Positions 35,149 to 44,531 of a DNA stretch of 64,000 nucleotides are shown one piece after another (within the stretch, counting starts at the first letter, position 1; the number at the start of each line of letters is the position of its first letter). The notes beneath the pieces are model-generated. The model worked only from the letters and a program-made list of their open reading frames with translations, did not search any database and had not been told where the DNA came from. Source of the stretch: a bacterium (lineage in GTDB: Bacteria; Armatimonadota; Fimbriimonadia; Fimbriimonadales; Fimbriimonadaceae); assembly GCA_027483535.1 (NCBI GenBank), contig JAIXUN010000002.1:620001-684000 (forward strand), written 5' to 3'. A program made the position numbers and the translations under genes.

Positions 35149-36714
35149 ATGAAAAGGATGACGTTAGCCGCAGTAATGATGCTGGGCGCCCTCAGTTTGG
35201 GACCCCTTTCGCCGGAACCATCCGGTGCTTCCAGCCTCTCTTTGCAGGATCTTCAAAAGACCCTCCCCGAGATCAAGCGAGAGTTTCGCGGCGTATGGGT
35301 TGCCACCGTCGACAACATCGACTTTCCGTCCAAGCGAACGCTTTCCACCAACGAACAGAAAGCCGAGCTGATCCGCATCTTCAACGTTTGCAAGGCGATG
35401 AACCTCAACGCGGTCATCTTCCAGATTCGCCCCAGTGCAGATGCGCTCTACAACTCCAAGCTCGAGCCGTGGTCGGCGTACCTCACGGGCACCCAGGGCG
35501 AGGCGCCGAACCCCTATTACGATCCTCTGGCCTTTGCCGTGGAAGAAGCGCACAAGCGCGGAATCGAGCTGCACTGCTGGTTCAACCCGTACCGAGCCAC
35601 CCACCCAGCGCAGAAGTCGCCCAACGCCAAAAGCCACGTGAGCAACTCCAACCCCTCGGCGGTGCGCAAGTACGGCACCTACGAGTGGATGGACCCCGCG
35701 AACCCGTTTGTCCAAAAGCGATCGCTAGACGTGATGCTGGACGTGGTGAAGCGCTACGACATCGACGGCGTCCACATCGACGACTACTTCTATCCCTACC
35801 CCATCACCGACGAGAGCAAAAAGAAGGTTCCGTTCCCAGATTCCGACCTCTATTCGGCTTACAAGAGCAAAGGCGGAAGCCTGGGGCTCAACGACTGGCG
35901 CCGGAAGAATGTCGATGATTTCATCGAAAAGTTGTACAAAGGCATCAAGTCCACCAAGCGATGGGTGAAGTTCGGCATCTCGCCGTTCGGCATCTATCGA
36001 CCCGGGTATCCGGAAGGGATCAAGGCCGGAATCGATCAGTACGATGAGCTGTACGCCGATGCGCTGAAGTGGTTCGAAAAGGGCTGGTGCGATTACTACA
36101 CGCCTCAGCTTTACTGGCCCATCGCCCAAACCCCGCAGAGCTACCCTAAGCTTTACGACTGGTGGCTCAAGCAAAACAAATCCAATCGACACCTTTGGCC
36201 GGGCAACTACACGGGCAGAACCAACCCCAAAGACGGCAACTGGCAAGCCCAAGAGGTCATCGACCAAATCGCCATCACGCGAAAGGGAACCGACGATTCC
36301 GGCAACATCCACTTCAGCATGAAGGCGTTCCTGAACAACTACAACGGAATCTTCGACGCGCTGAAGACGGGTCCTTATAAGGAACCCGCGCTGGTGCCAG
36401 AGAGCCGATGGCTGGGCGATAAGAAGCCGGAACGACCCGTGTACGGCGTCTCGGTCGATCTGCCGGACGGCGGTCCCGACAAACTTCGCATCGTGGTGAA
36501 GAGCGATCGCTACGGCCAAAAGACAGAGGACATGTTTGCCTACTCGGTGGGCACCAGCCGTGTGAACGGCGTTAGTTGGACACCGTGGGATACATTCGGC
36601 ACCAAGGAGCTGATCGTCTCTGGGAAGGGGCTCGGCAAGCCGACCCATGTCGCTGTGCGAGCGATCTCGAAGACGGGCGTAGCGTCCGATCCGTTCATCG
36701 TCGAACTCAAATAG
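35149..36714 (+). CDS. GHL10/YngK-type glycoside-hydrolase-like secreted protein
   Basis: A protein of 521 residues with a signal peptide (to about residue 27). The core matches GHL10 (DUF187): REFRGVWVATVDNIDFPS, MNLNAVIFQIRPSADALY, SAYLTGTQG, GIELHCWFNPYRA, DIDGVHIDDYFYPYP and KFGISPFGIYRP. The final 100 residues form a beta domain. Family members are thought to act on extracellular or cell-wall polysaccharide, but the substrate is not known. Two ATGs (35149 and 35158) are possible starts. A paralogous-type protein is encoded at 24869-26788. Confidence 0.92.
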   Translation: MKRMTLAAVMMLGALSLGPLSPEPSGASSLSLQDLQKTLPEIKREFRGVWVATVDNIDFPSKRTLSTNEQKAELIRIFNVCKAMNLNAVIFQIRPSADALYNSKLEPWSAYLTGTQGEAPNPYYDPLAFAVEEAHKRGIELHCWFNPYRATHPAQKSPNAKSHVSNSNPSAVRKYGTYEWMDPANPFVQKRSLDVMLDVVKRYDIDGVHIDDYFYPYPITDESKKKVPFPDSDLYSAYKSKGGSLGLNDWRRKNVDDFIEKLYKGIKSTKRWVKFGISPFGIYRPGYPEGIKAGIDQYDELYADALKWFEKGWCDYYTPQLYWPIAQTPQSYPKLYDWWLKQNKSNRHLWPGNYTGRTNPKDGNWQAQEVIDQIAITRKGTDDSGNIHFSMKAFLNNYNGIFDALKTGPYKEPALVPESRWLGDKKPERPVYGVSVDLPDGGPDKLRIVVKSDRYGQKTEDMFAYSVGTSRVNGVSWTPWDTFGTKELIVSGKGLGKPTHVAVRAISKTGVASDPFIVELK

Positions 36715-36752
36715 TGAAATCCGGCGAGGATTTGCTCGCCTATTCCATAATC

Positions 36753-36795
36753 ATTCAGGCCGACCCATTTCAATAGGAAACGGGTCGGCCTGAAT
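36753..36795. repeat. Long inverted repeat between the GHL10 gene and prfC
   Basis: A 14-bp perfect stem (36753-36766 with 36782-36795; ATTCAGGCCGACCC) encloses a 15-nt loop, 36 nt before the prfC ATG. There is no T-run. A smaller stem (GGCGAG/CTCGCC, 36723-36740) precedes it. It may terminate the upstream transcript weakly, or regulate prfC as a leader stem. Confidence 0.6.
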
Positions 36796-36831
36796 CACGT
36801 CTGCCGATCCATCCAGGCAGCAGGGAAGAGA

Positions 36832-38418
36832 ATGAAAGGCCTCGTCGAAGAAATCCAGCGTCGTAAGACCTTTGCCATCATCTCGCACCCCGACGCCGGA
36901 AAGACCACCCTTACCGAGAAGCTGCTCCTTTACGGAGGTCAGATTCAAATGGCAGGGTCGGTAAAGGCGCGCCGCAACCAGCAGAAGGCGACCTCCGACT
37001 GGATGGAACTAGAGAAGCAGCGCGGAATCTCGGTCACCTCCACCGTTCTCCAGTTTGAATACGAAGGGTACGTGCTGAACCTCCTGGACACCCCCGGCCA
37101 CAACGACTTCAGCGCCGACACCTATCGCACCCTCACCGCTGCCGATAGCGCGGTGATGCTCATCGATAACGCAAAAGGAGTGGAGACGCAAACCAAAAAG
37201 CTCTTCGCAGTTTGTCGACAGCGAGGGATCCCCATCTTCACGTTCATCAACAAGATGGACCACCCTGGAATCGGTCCGCTACCGCTCCTAACCGAGGTTG
37301 AGGACGTGCTCGGTATTCGAAGCGTCCCCGTGAACTGGCCCATCGGCCAGGGCGATGAGTTCCGAGGCGTGTTAGACCGACACACCCGCCAAGTGCACTT
37401 GTTCGAAAAGACCGCTCACGGTGCCACCAAGGCGGCGACGACGGTCCTGGATCTAGACGATCCCGAATTGATCACGTTGCTCGGCGAAAAACTTTACGAC
37501 CAGCTTCAAGAAGACATCGAACTCCTGGATATCGCGGGCGAAGAGCTCGACATGGATCGCGTGCTTCGCGGCGAACTCACCCCGGTGTTCTTCGGCTCGG
37601 CCATTACCAACTTCGGCGTCGAGCCGTTTTTGAAGCGATTTCTGCAGATGGCCCCTGGGCCCACCCCTCGTCCGACCGACAAAGGCGAGATGGCCACCGA
37701 CGCGCCGTTTAGCGGGTTCGTCTTCAAAATTCAGGCGAACATGGACCCGAACCACCGAGACCGGATTGCGTTCATGCGAATTGTGAGCGGGAAGTTCGAG
37801 AAGGATATGGACGCCGTCCACACTCGAACAGGCAAGAAACTACGACTATCGCGACCGCAACGCCTCTTCGCTCAGAGCCGAGAGACGGTGGAAGAAGCCT
37901 ACGCCGGAGACATTATCGGTCTCTCCAACGTCGGCGCGTTCTTGCTCGGCGACACGCTGGTAGCGGAAGGCAAGCAGGTCTTTAACGAAGTCCCGCACTT
38001 CATGGCGGAAACGTTTGTGCTGTTGCGATCGCTCGATATTGGTCGATTGAAGCACTTTGAAAAAGGCGTTTCTCAGCTTTGCGAAGAGGGTCTGGTCGAC
38101 CTGTATTGGGACAAGCGATCCCAATCTCGCGACCCGATTCTTGGGGCCGTCGGTCGTTTGCAGTTCGACGTTGTGCAGTTCCGACTAGAGGTCGAATATG
38201 GGGTTCGCACCGTCGCCGAGCCGCTGAGCTTTGAAATTTTCCGCTGGATCGAAGGCGATTGGGATTCGGTGAAGGGCGTTTATTGGGCGCAGTACGGTCG
38301 CCCCGTGGAGGACGATCACGGCAATCTGGGTGTCTTGTTGCAGAACGAGCGGTCGATGAATTTCTTGCTCGCTAACAACAAGGGCCTGACCTTCCTTGAG
38401 AGAAGACCAGGCACCTAG
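36832..38418 (+). CDS. prfC: Peptide chain release factor 3 (GTPase)
   Basis: RF3 is a ribosomal GTPase that removes RF1/RF2 after peptide release. The 528 residues have the normal length. G1 is SHPDAGKTT at 18-26, followed by QRGISVTSTVLQFEY, DTPGHNDFSADTYR (G3) and INKMDHP (G4). The RF3-type downstream domains include VPHFMAETFVLLRS and FDVVQFRLEVEYGV. The ribosome site GGGAAGAG precedes the ATG. Other FusA-like GTPases are excluded by these C-terminal motifs. It follows a long inverted repeat that may affect its expression. Confidence 0.95.
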   Translation: MKGLVEEIQRRKTFAIISHPDAGKTTLTEKLLLYGGQIQMAGSVKARRNQQKATSDWMELEKQRGISVTSTVLQFEYEGYVLNLLDTPGHNDFSADTYRTLTAADSAVMLIDNAKGVETQTKKLFAVCRQRGIPIFTFINKMDHPGIGPLPLLTEVEDVLGIRSVPVNWPIGQGDEFRGVLDRHTRQVHLFEKTAHGATKAATTVLDLDDPELITLLGEKLYDQLQEDIELLDIAGEELDMDRVLRGELTPVFFGSAITNFGVEPFLKRFLQMAPGPTPRPTDKGEMATDAPFSGFVFKIQANMDPNHRDRIAFMRIVSGKFEKDMDAVHTRTGKKLRLSRPQRLFAQSRETVEEAYAGDIIGLSNVGAFLLGDTLVAEGKQVFNEVPHFMAETFVLLRSLDIGRLKHFEKGVSQLCEEGLVDLYWDKRSQSRDPILGAVGRLQFDVVQFRLEVEYGVRTVAEPLSFEIFRWIEGDWDSVKGVYWAQYGRPVEDDHGNLGVLLQNERSMNFLLANNKGLTFLERRPGT

Positions 38419-38436
38419 GTTAGAACTTGTCGTGGT

Positions 38437-39096
38437 TTAGTTCTTGCGCCGTCGTCTGACGACTGCAAGGAGCCCAAGACCAAGGGCTGTCATCGTTGCC
38501 GGCTCCGGCACAGCTGCAGGACCATACTCCAGATTATCGAGTCCCCACTCACCGTCTCCGCCGGTGACGCTGATGAATTCGACCAAAGAAATGGCAGGTC
38601 CCGAGGCTCGGTGTATCCCCCAGAATTCTGCACTCTCGCCGCCAGAGGCGGTGATGTCGCTTGAGAAAGTGTGAACGGAGTTGTCCGTAAGGGTAACGCG
38701 AATCGTTCCGGCGGGCTTGTCAATATCGTATCCACCCACGTAATCCACCGGATTGGCGAAGGTGAGAACAGCTCCAACCGCTCCTTCACCCAAAGCCAGC
38801 GCCTTCTGCCCGATTGGATTCGACGATCCGAAGAAACTCGGTAAGGATTGCACGAGGGCGTTGCCCGAAGGATGGGTGATGGTCAATCCACCAACAAGGT
38901 TTACGCCGTTAAGGTTTGTGCCAACGGTGTCGCTCTCAAAGTCCACGAAAAATGTTCCGCCCGTGATGCCGCTTGCCAAGAGCCACGAGTCGCGCGTCGA
39001 TGCCGAGTTTCCGTTCGACGTAGCGTTGAAGTAGGTGGGTGCGGCGGAGGCCATCACGCCCAAGCCAGCGAGTACTAACACTGATTCCAGTTTCAT
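38437..39096 (-). CDS. PEP-CTERM exported protein
   Basis: A protein of 219 residues. The signal peptide (1-17, LAGLGVMASA) is followed by a mature beta-rich domain with no recognised catalytic motif. The C-terminus ends VPEPATMTALGLG, hydrophobic helix and RRRRKN, which is the PEP-CTERM sorting signal. The ATG at 39096 is the better start because the 13 codons upstream are polar and unlike a signal peptide. It converges on prfC with 18 nt between stops. It is probably surface-exposed. No exosortase is in the window. Confidence 0.88.
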   Translation of the reverse strand: MKLESVLVLAGLGVMASAAPTYFNATSNGNSASTRDSWLLASGITGGTFFVDFESDTVGTNLNGVNLVGGLTITHPSGNALVQSLPSFFGSSNPIGQKALALGEGAVGAVLTFANPVDYVGGYDIDKPAGTIRVTLTDNSVHTFSSDITASGGESAEFWGIHRASGPAISLVEFISVTGGDGEWGLDNLEYGPAAVPEPATMTALGLGLLAVVRRRRKN

Positions 39097-39209
39097 AACA
39101 AATCCAAAACTGTACGGTCGAGCACTCCTGGCCACTTGGACCTATCCTCTCCCGTACCTTTACAGGGTACTCCTTAAATCCAAGAGAGATTTACCAGGTT
39201 TAACCTTAC

Positions 39210-42200
39210 TTAGCGCGCGCGTGCTTCCAGGATCAAAATCGATCCCGCCGGGACGGTTACCTGCAAATTTCCGTTCACGGTGCCGATCTCCTTGGAAACG
39301 ATCTGCACCTTCATCGACTCTCGATTCGTCGCCCGTGGATCACCCGCCAACCGGTGTTCGGTGACTTGCAACGCGCCGGAAACCGGCAGCTTGATCCGAA
39401 CCGGAACATCACCCGATAGCCGTCGGGAAAGCAGTACCACCGACCACTTGTTTCCATCGCGCAGGGCGTAGGCGCCGATCGCATCAAAGGTGTCCTTGCC
39501 GCGAGTCACCTTCGGCGAACCGGTAACGGTCAGCGACATCAGATCGCCCGAAGCGAACTTGTTTCGCATCTTCAAAGCCAACCAACCGGGAGTCGGTCGG
39601 AAGCCCCGCGCGAAATCGGTATGACTGTTCCAGTATGCCCCCTGACCGTAACCCAGAAACGCCTGATCGGTATAGCCGTACGCGTACGATCCCATCCAGC
39701 CGTCCAGCGCCGCAACCGCCATCGCCAGGCTCTTGCCGTACCGCTCGTTGACCTCTACCACGTCCGGTGGGGCCGAACCCGGAAGCGCGTAACCGCTCGG
39801 ACCGCCTTCGTAAGCGAGCAGATCGTAAACCCGACCCGATTCGTTCAACTTGCGCCAAGGCTTGCTCCAACCCTTCACGCTCGGTTCCATCCCTTGCACC
39901 CAGCTCAGCAGAGTCGCCTGAATGCCCGCGTCGTCGTAGGTTTTCTGACTGGAATCGCCCGTTTCCCACTTAGGACCCACGTAGTTGGCATGGCCCAATC
40001 CGTCCACGTGAGGGTTTCTAACCAGCGCCTCTTCGCCATAGCCCGAGACCTTGCCGGAATCGTCGATGTCGCCGTTGTAGAACGCACCCAGCACGAACTT
40101 GATCTTGTTATCCAGCTTCAGGGCTGCCCACTCCGGGCGGCGCTTCATGCTCTCCACAATGTGGCGAGTGAACATTCCGTATTCCGGACCGCCCTGAGTC
40201 ACCGCCTGCCGAGTAGCGAATCCCAACCAATCGTCCGTAACCGCGCCGTTGTGCCAAGTCTCGTTTCCGAACTCGATTCGGATGTGCCGGAAGGTGTCGG
40301 TCCACGGTTTTCCATGACCTCGCTGCGTGTACCTTCGATACGCCCACGGCTTGCCCTTCGGAACATCCTTCGCGGGGTCGTAGGGCATTGCCAAATACTC
40401 CACCAGGTTCGACCAGTCCTGCTCGGAATGCAAAATGTGCTGGAGCACCAGGTACGGAGTCATGCGCGTCTCCGGTGAATCCCCGGTTTGCTCGTCGAAC
40501 ATCAGCGCCATGGGGAGGGTCATCTCCATGGTCTCGCTCACTTGGGTGTACCAATCCACCTGCACGTTCGAGTTCGCGTGCCAACTCAGAATCGAGTCCA
40601 TCGTGGCGTTGCGATTCAAGAACCAAATGCGGTGAGTACCTTTGCGACCCGTGCTCGGCTGGCTATCAATGAGCTCCTGCAGAACGGTCTTGTTCGGCGA
40701 ATACGGCTTGGTGAGTTCCGATGGATCATCCACTCGAAACACCCGGGCGTTATCCATCCACAGGGTTCCAGGTGCCGAAAACTCAAGCCGTTGCCCGAAA
40801 TGCCAAACGTTCTTGGGTCGCTCCGGGCCCGTGAAGTCGTAGGTGAATCGCTGCCACTTGCCCGTGACCTGCCAGTCCGACCGCAATCCCGGATACCCGT
40901 TCCCGAACGAGAAGCTGACCTTGCCCCCGTTGCCCAGCCCTTCCTGCCGAAGCCAGAACTCGGCGCGGTACCGCTTGCCCGGTTCCAACTGTCCGTACCA
41001 AAGCCCCTCGAACGGAATGGCGGGGGCGATCATGGTGAATTGGTGAATGTTCTGCACGCCAGAGAATCCAGGATCCGGCTGAATGCGCAGGCATGACTTA
41101 CCAGGTTCGACCATATCGACCGGCAGTTCAACGTTGTGCGGCGCAAAAGACTGTTGAATGGTCGCGGGCTCTGCTCGCCAAGGCATGTTGGGACGGTCGA
41201 TCGGGCTACCAATCCCTCGCACGCGAGCGTTCACGGTTGAGACCGGGAAGTTCTGCCAATCCTTCTCAACGACCACGTAGTCCCACCGACGCAGTTTGGG
41301 AGCACCCGCCGGGAGGTACGCGCGGTTCTCTTGAGCCGAAGCGGGCGCGGTCGAGCGCAGAATTCGGTAGCCCGCCGCGCCGGGCACCGCCGTCCAAGTC
41401 AACTTCACTCCTTTACCAAAGGCGGCCGCCTTCACCCCGGTTGCCCCCGGCAATGTTCCTTGTCGCAGTTGAGGAGGTTGCGCGCCGTAGGTTCTGGTGA
41501 AGCTCTTTCCGGTTGAGTCGGCAACTTTCAGGGTCACTTTCTCGTCTCCGGTAAACGCTTCGGGTCGACCGGATAACTGCCCGTTCTCCGGGTTGAGAGA
41601 GAGTCCTTTGGGGAGCACACTCACCGCACTGAATCGGTAAGGAAGCTTCCCGCCCGTGACCTCGGGAGTCCACCAAATGTCTTCACCTCTCCTGATCGGG
41701 ATGCCGTTATCGTTGGGCATGATGCCCAGCACAGGACCCGCGTCCGCCGATCCCGCCGTGACCGAAACCTCGGCACTTAGGCCCGAATCTTCACCCTTAG
41801 TCGTGACCGTTTGAATGCGGTACCAATACGTTCGACCCGGCTCAAGGCCGGAAACATCCACAATCTCGGTCGAGCCTCTAACGATATTGCCGCGAACCGG
41901 GACGTATCGGTTGGCGATCCATCCACCGTCGGGGAACCCTTTTTCGCCCGCCTTGACGATGTTGGTGGAGCCAACCAGATTGGCCGAATCAGCCTTGGAA
42001 GAATCGGGACTGCCCCCGGTTTCGGGAATGGGGTTGGAGCTTGAATCCAGCAGGCGATAAATCCGCACCTGCGCGCCGCTCAGAAAACCCGACCCCCAAA
42101 GGTCGAACCAACTCACTCCGCCACCGTCGATCTCGAACCACTGAGTGCCGTTCGGTCCCGCGCCTGTCGCGGTGACTCGGTGCAAATTGCGCCAATGAAT

Positions 42201-42422
42201 CTGTTCGTTGCCCGAGTTCTGAACAAAGTTGTTGGCGGCGTACTCGACGGCTCCAATCCGACCCCAGTTGTTCGCCCCAATCGGTGGAACCTTGGCTGCG
42301 GGCCTCAAGATGTTTGCCGACACGGAGACCTCGGTAGTCGGGGCTTGTTGGGGGAGGCACCCCAATACAAAGGACAGCGTTGTCAGAAACATCAGAATCT
42401 CCCGAGGCAAGCGTCGACGCAT
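39210..42422 (-). CDS. Large glycosidase-like lipoprotein with fibronectin and carbohydrate-binding-like domains
   Basis: A protein of 1,070 residues. A lipobox (FVLGC, C22) indicates a lipoprotein. Two fibronectin-III-like segments (ending PGRTYWYRIQTV and AAGYRILRST) flank an Ig-like putative domain (LPKGLSLNPENGQLSG). A carbohydrate-binding-like beta domain (about 465-580) precedes a barrel with IRIEFGNETWHNG (probable acid/base E) and YDLLAYEGGPSGY (probable nucleophile E), then a C-terminal beta-sandwich. The pattern resembles clan A hydrolases such as GH51/GH39, but the family is not certain. AGGAGG lies 5 nt before the ATG. Confidence 0.8.
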   Translation of the reverse strand: MRRRLPREILMFLTTLSFVLGCLPQQAPTTEVSVSANILRPAAKVPPIGANNWGRIGAVEYAANNFVQNSGNEQIHWRNLHRVTATGAGPNGTQWFEIDGGGVSWFDLWGSGFLSGAQVRIYRLLDSSSNPIPETGGSPDSSKADSANLVGSTNIVKAGEKGFPDGGWIANRYVPVRGNIVRGSTEIVDVSGLEPGRTYWYRIQTVTTKGEDSGLSAEVSVTAGSADAGPVLGIMPNDNGIPIRRGEDIWWTPEVTGGKLPYRFSAVSVLPKGLSLNPENGQLSGRPEAFTGDEKVTLKVADSTGKSFTRTYGAQPPQLRQGTLPGATGVKAAAFGKGVKLTWTAVPGAAGYRILRSTAPASAQENRAYLPAGAPKLRRWDYVVVEKDWQNFPVSTVNARVRGIGSPIDRPNMPWRAEPATIQQSFAPHNVELPVDMVEPGKSCLRIQPDPGFSGVQNIHQFTMIAPAIPFEGLWYGQLEPGKRYRAEFWLRQEGLGNGGKVSFSFGNGYPGLRSDWQVTGKWQRFTYDFTGPERPKNVWHFGQRLEFSAPGTLWMDNARVFRVDDPSELTKPYSPNKTVLQELIDSQPSTGRKGTHRIWFLNRNATMDSILSWHANSNVQVDWYTQVSETMEMTLPMALMFDEQTGDSPETRMTPYLVLQHILHSEQDWSNLVEYLAMPYDPAKDVPKGKPWAYRRYTQRGHGKPWTDTFRHIRIEFGNETWHNGAVTDDWLGFATRQAVTQGGPEYGMFTRHIVESMKRRPEWAALKLDNKIKFVLGAFYNGDIDDSGKVSGYGEEALVRNPHVDGLGHANYVGPKWETGDSSQKTYDDAGIQATLLSWVQGMEPSVKGWSKPWRKLNESGRVYDLLAYEGGPSGYALPGSAPPDVVEVNERYGKSLAMAVAALDGWMGSYAYGYTDQAFLGYGQGAYWNSHTDFARGFRPTPGWLALKMRNKFASGDLMSLTVTGSPKVTRGKDTFDAIGAYALRDGNKWSVVLLSRRLSGDVPVRIKLPVSGALQVTEHRLAGDPRATNRESMKVQIVSKEIGTVNGNLQVTVPAGSILILEARAR

Positions 42423-42563
42423 GTGGCCTCCTGATCAACTATAAGCGGTTGTGCGTGGAATCGAACAAAAATCTCACAAATATGGACAAGGGGCATTCAA
42501 AGTCTTCCGCCAGAGACGTTCCTCGCCGAAGCGCCCTAAGAGGGTGAACGCGAGCGAGGGCAA

Positions 42564-43397
42564 TCAGGATCTTCCCTTCACTTGCTCTGAGGCATAAACC
42601 AGGACGAGCCCAATTGTTGCAAGTGTGAAGAACCAACGGGTGTTTGCGGTACGAAGCGAGTTCCACACTCTGGTGGTCGCATTCTCTCCCTGGCGCAAAG
42701 TCTCTTCGTACCTTTCGTTTATGCCCATCCGCAGCGCCGCCAGGGGCACCTCTTGTTCCTCTTCGGGCAGGAGTTTGATGCGATCAAGCTCGTCTTCGAC
42801 TAGGCGAACTTCACCTTCACTTTTCTTTAGAAACTCATAGTCCTGCTTCGAAATAGTGCGGTCGCGATCCACTGTCCAGACCAAGGCTGCTAGTTTCCCA
42901 CTTATAACGGTTGCAAATCCGAGCGCAAGCAAGCCTTTCGAAAAAGCCTCGGTAAAAGCCCACATGATAGGCACGAACCACAGGCCAACTCCAACCATTA
43001 CAGCCGCCAATGGACTCGTCGTGCGATACGGGGTCCAAATCGACCCGATCACGATAATGATTCCAAAAATAACGTGGAGCGCTAACCGCCTTGCCGTAAG
43101 AACATCAAGAGGGATGATAAGCAGAAGGAGCCCTAAGAGTACAGAGCCGAGAGCCGCCCATAGCCACACCCGCTGCATGGTCTCAGGGCTGGGAATTCCA
43201 CTCCGAATCGCCTGCTCGATGAGCTTGAGTTTCTTTTCGGATTTCTGCCTTGCCCTCGCGAAGTGGCGGACCAAAACTGGGTCCTTAAATCCCTGGAATC
43301 CTTCAGTGTCCGAGGAACGTTCGATCTCTCTTCGAGTGAGTTGAGCGTAATCCTCGAGGTCGACGCCATCAAGAGAGTGCAGTATAGGAATCTTCAC
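42564..43397 (-). CDS. Multi-pass membrane protein of unknown function
   Basis: A protein of 277 residues that I do not recognise. The N-terminal 75 residues are charged, with an Arg/Lys-rich coil. About five hydrophobic segments cover 77-170, then a charged coil (about 180-250) and a last helix (256-270). The only start at the open frame's edge is GTG. It lies between the glycosidase-like lipoprotein and the ABC transporter operon, on the same strand as both, but with gaps above 90 nt. Its codon use looks like its neighbours. Its function is unknown. Confidence 0.7.
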   Translation of the reverse strand: MKIPILHSLDGVDLEDYAQLTRREIERSSDTEGFQGFKDPVLVRHFARARQKSEKKLKLIEQAIRSGIPSPETMQRVWLWAALGSVLLGLLLLIIPLDVLTARRLALHVIFGIIIVIGSIWTPYRTTSPLAAVMVGVGLWFVPIMWAFTEAFSKGLLALGFATVISGKLAALVWTVDRDRTISKQDYEFLKKSEGEVRLVEDELDRIKLLPEEEQEVPLAALRMGINERYEETLRQGENATTRVWNSLRTANTRWFFTLATIGLVLVYASEQVKGRS

Positions 43398-43440
43398 GGC
43401 GTTGAATCATTATAGGTACTTTTCGTAGTCCAAATGGAAC

Positions 43441-43472
43441 CAAAAACACCCCGGCGACAAGTCGTCGGGGTG
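43441..43472 (-). terminator. Rho-independent terminator of the ABC transporter operon
   Basis: On the minus strand CACCCCGACGAC pairs with GTCGCCGGGGTG (43447-43472, one G-T wobble) with an extremely short loop, followed by a TTTTT run at 43442-43446. It lies 26 nt after the substrate-binding protein gene. Confidence 0.85.
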
Positions 43473-43497
43473 CTCTTAGAAAAAGCCTTAGTGCTTC

Positions 43498-44523
43498 TTA
43501 GTAGATCGAATCCGGGAAGTAGAAGTCCTTCGCGTTCGCCGCTTCCACCAGATCGATCTTGATATCGATGTTCTTCGGCTTCCAGTTCTTCAGCTCATCC
43601 GGAGTTGCCTTCGTGAGCGTCTCAACCGCGACCTTAATGCCCTCGGCGATCATGCTCGGAGGGTAGGTGACGTTTGCCGGATACATAGGATCCTTCTCCA
43701 TCACGCGCTTGATGATGTCCTTCATGCCCGCGCCGCCAAGAATCCAGACGTTGGTAACGCCTGCTTCCTTCATCGCCTTCTCAACGCCCAGAGCCATGTC
43801 GTCGTCTTGAGCCCAAACCGCATCGAATTCCTTGTGCTTCACCAACATCGTTTGCATCACGTCAAACGCTTTTTGCTGGTTCCACATGCCGCTTTGCGAG
43901 TCCAGAATCTTGATGTCCGGGAACTTGGCGAAAACCGCCTTGGCTGCCTCAACCCGGTCGGTATTGACCGTGCAGGGGATGCCTTCCAGAACCAAGATCT
44001 TGCCCTTGCCGCCAAGCTTCTTCGCCATAAACTCAGCCGAGATTTGGCCGAACTTCTTGTTGTCGCCCGCAAGGAAGATGTCGGCGATCGGCTCGGTAAA
44101 GCCGCGGTCGACGTTGACAATGAAGACGCCTTGCTCTTTCAGCTTCTTAGCCGCCGGGGTGACCGGGGAGCTCTCGGTGGCAAGAATGACAATTCCGTCC
44201 ACTTGCTTGGCGCCCATGCTCTCCAAGCTAGCGATCTGCTTATCCGGACTCTCGGCCGTTTGATACACAAACTCCACGTCTGGATACTTCTTCATCTCTT
44301 GCTCGGCCCAATACTTCACGCCTGCCGTCCAACCGTGGTCGGCGGCAGGAATAGAAATGCCGATCTTGAGCTTCTTACCGCCCGCGCTTGCGCTGGGAGA
44401 AGCTCCTTCTTTAGCTGGTTCCGCCGGAGCGTTGGAGTCAGTTTGAGACCCGCTGCCGCATCCGATCATCGCCGAGAGCGCAAGGGCCAGAAGCCCCGTT
44501 TTGAGAAATTGGATTGGTTTCAT
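43498..44523 (-). CDS. Ribose-type ABC transporter substrate-binding lipoprotein
   Basis: A protein of 341 residues with a lipobox (SAMIGC, C22) and a Pro/Ala/Ser linker. The periplasmic-binding fold starts KKLKIGISIPAADHGWTAG. Further landmarks are DGIVILATESSPVTPAAKKL, VNVDRGF, and DIFLAGDNKKFGQISAEF. These match the RbsB-like (PBP type 1) group that binds ribose, galactose or similar sugars. The exact ligand is unknown. It is last in the operon, 8 nt after the permease stop. The ATG at 44523 starts the signal peptide; an in-frame start 75 nt upstream does not fit. Confidence 0.92.
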   Translation of the reverse strand: MKPIQFLKTGLLALALSAMIGCGSGSQTDSNAPAEPAKEGASPSASAGGKKLKIGISIPAADHGWTAGVKYWAEQEMKKYPDVEFVYQTAESPDKQIASLESMGAKQVDGIVILATESSPVTPAAKKLKEQGVFIVNVDRGFTEPIADIFLAGDNKKFGQISAEFMAKKLGGKGKILVLEGIPCTVNTDRVEAAKAVFAKFPDIKILDSQSGMWNQQKAFDVMQTMLVKHKEFDAVWAQDDDMALGVEKAMKEAGVTNVWILGGAGMKDIIKRVMEKDPMYPANVTYPPSMIAEGIKVAVETLTKATPDELKNWKPKNIDIKIDLVEAANAKDFYFPDSIY

Positions 44524-44531
44524 CGTTGAAC

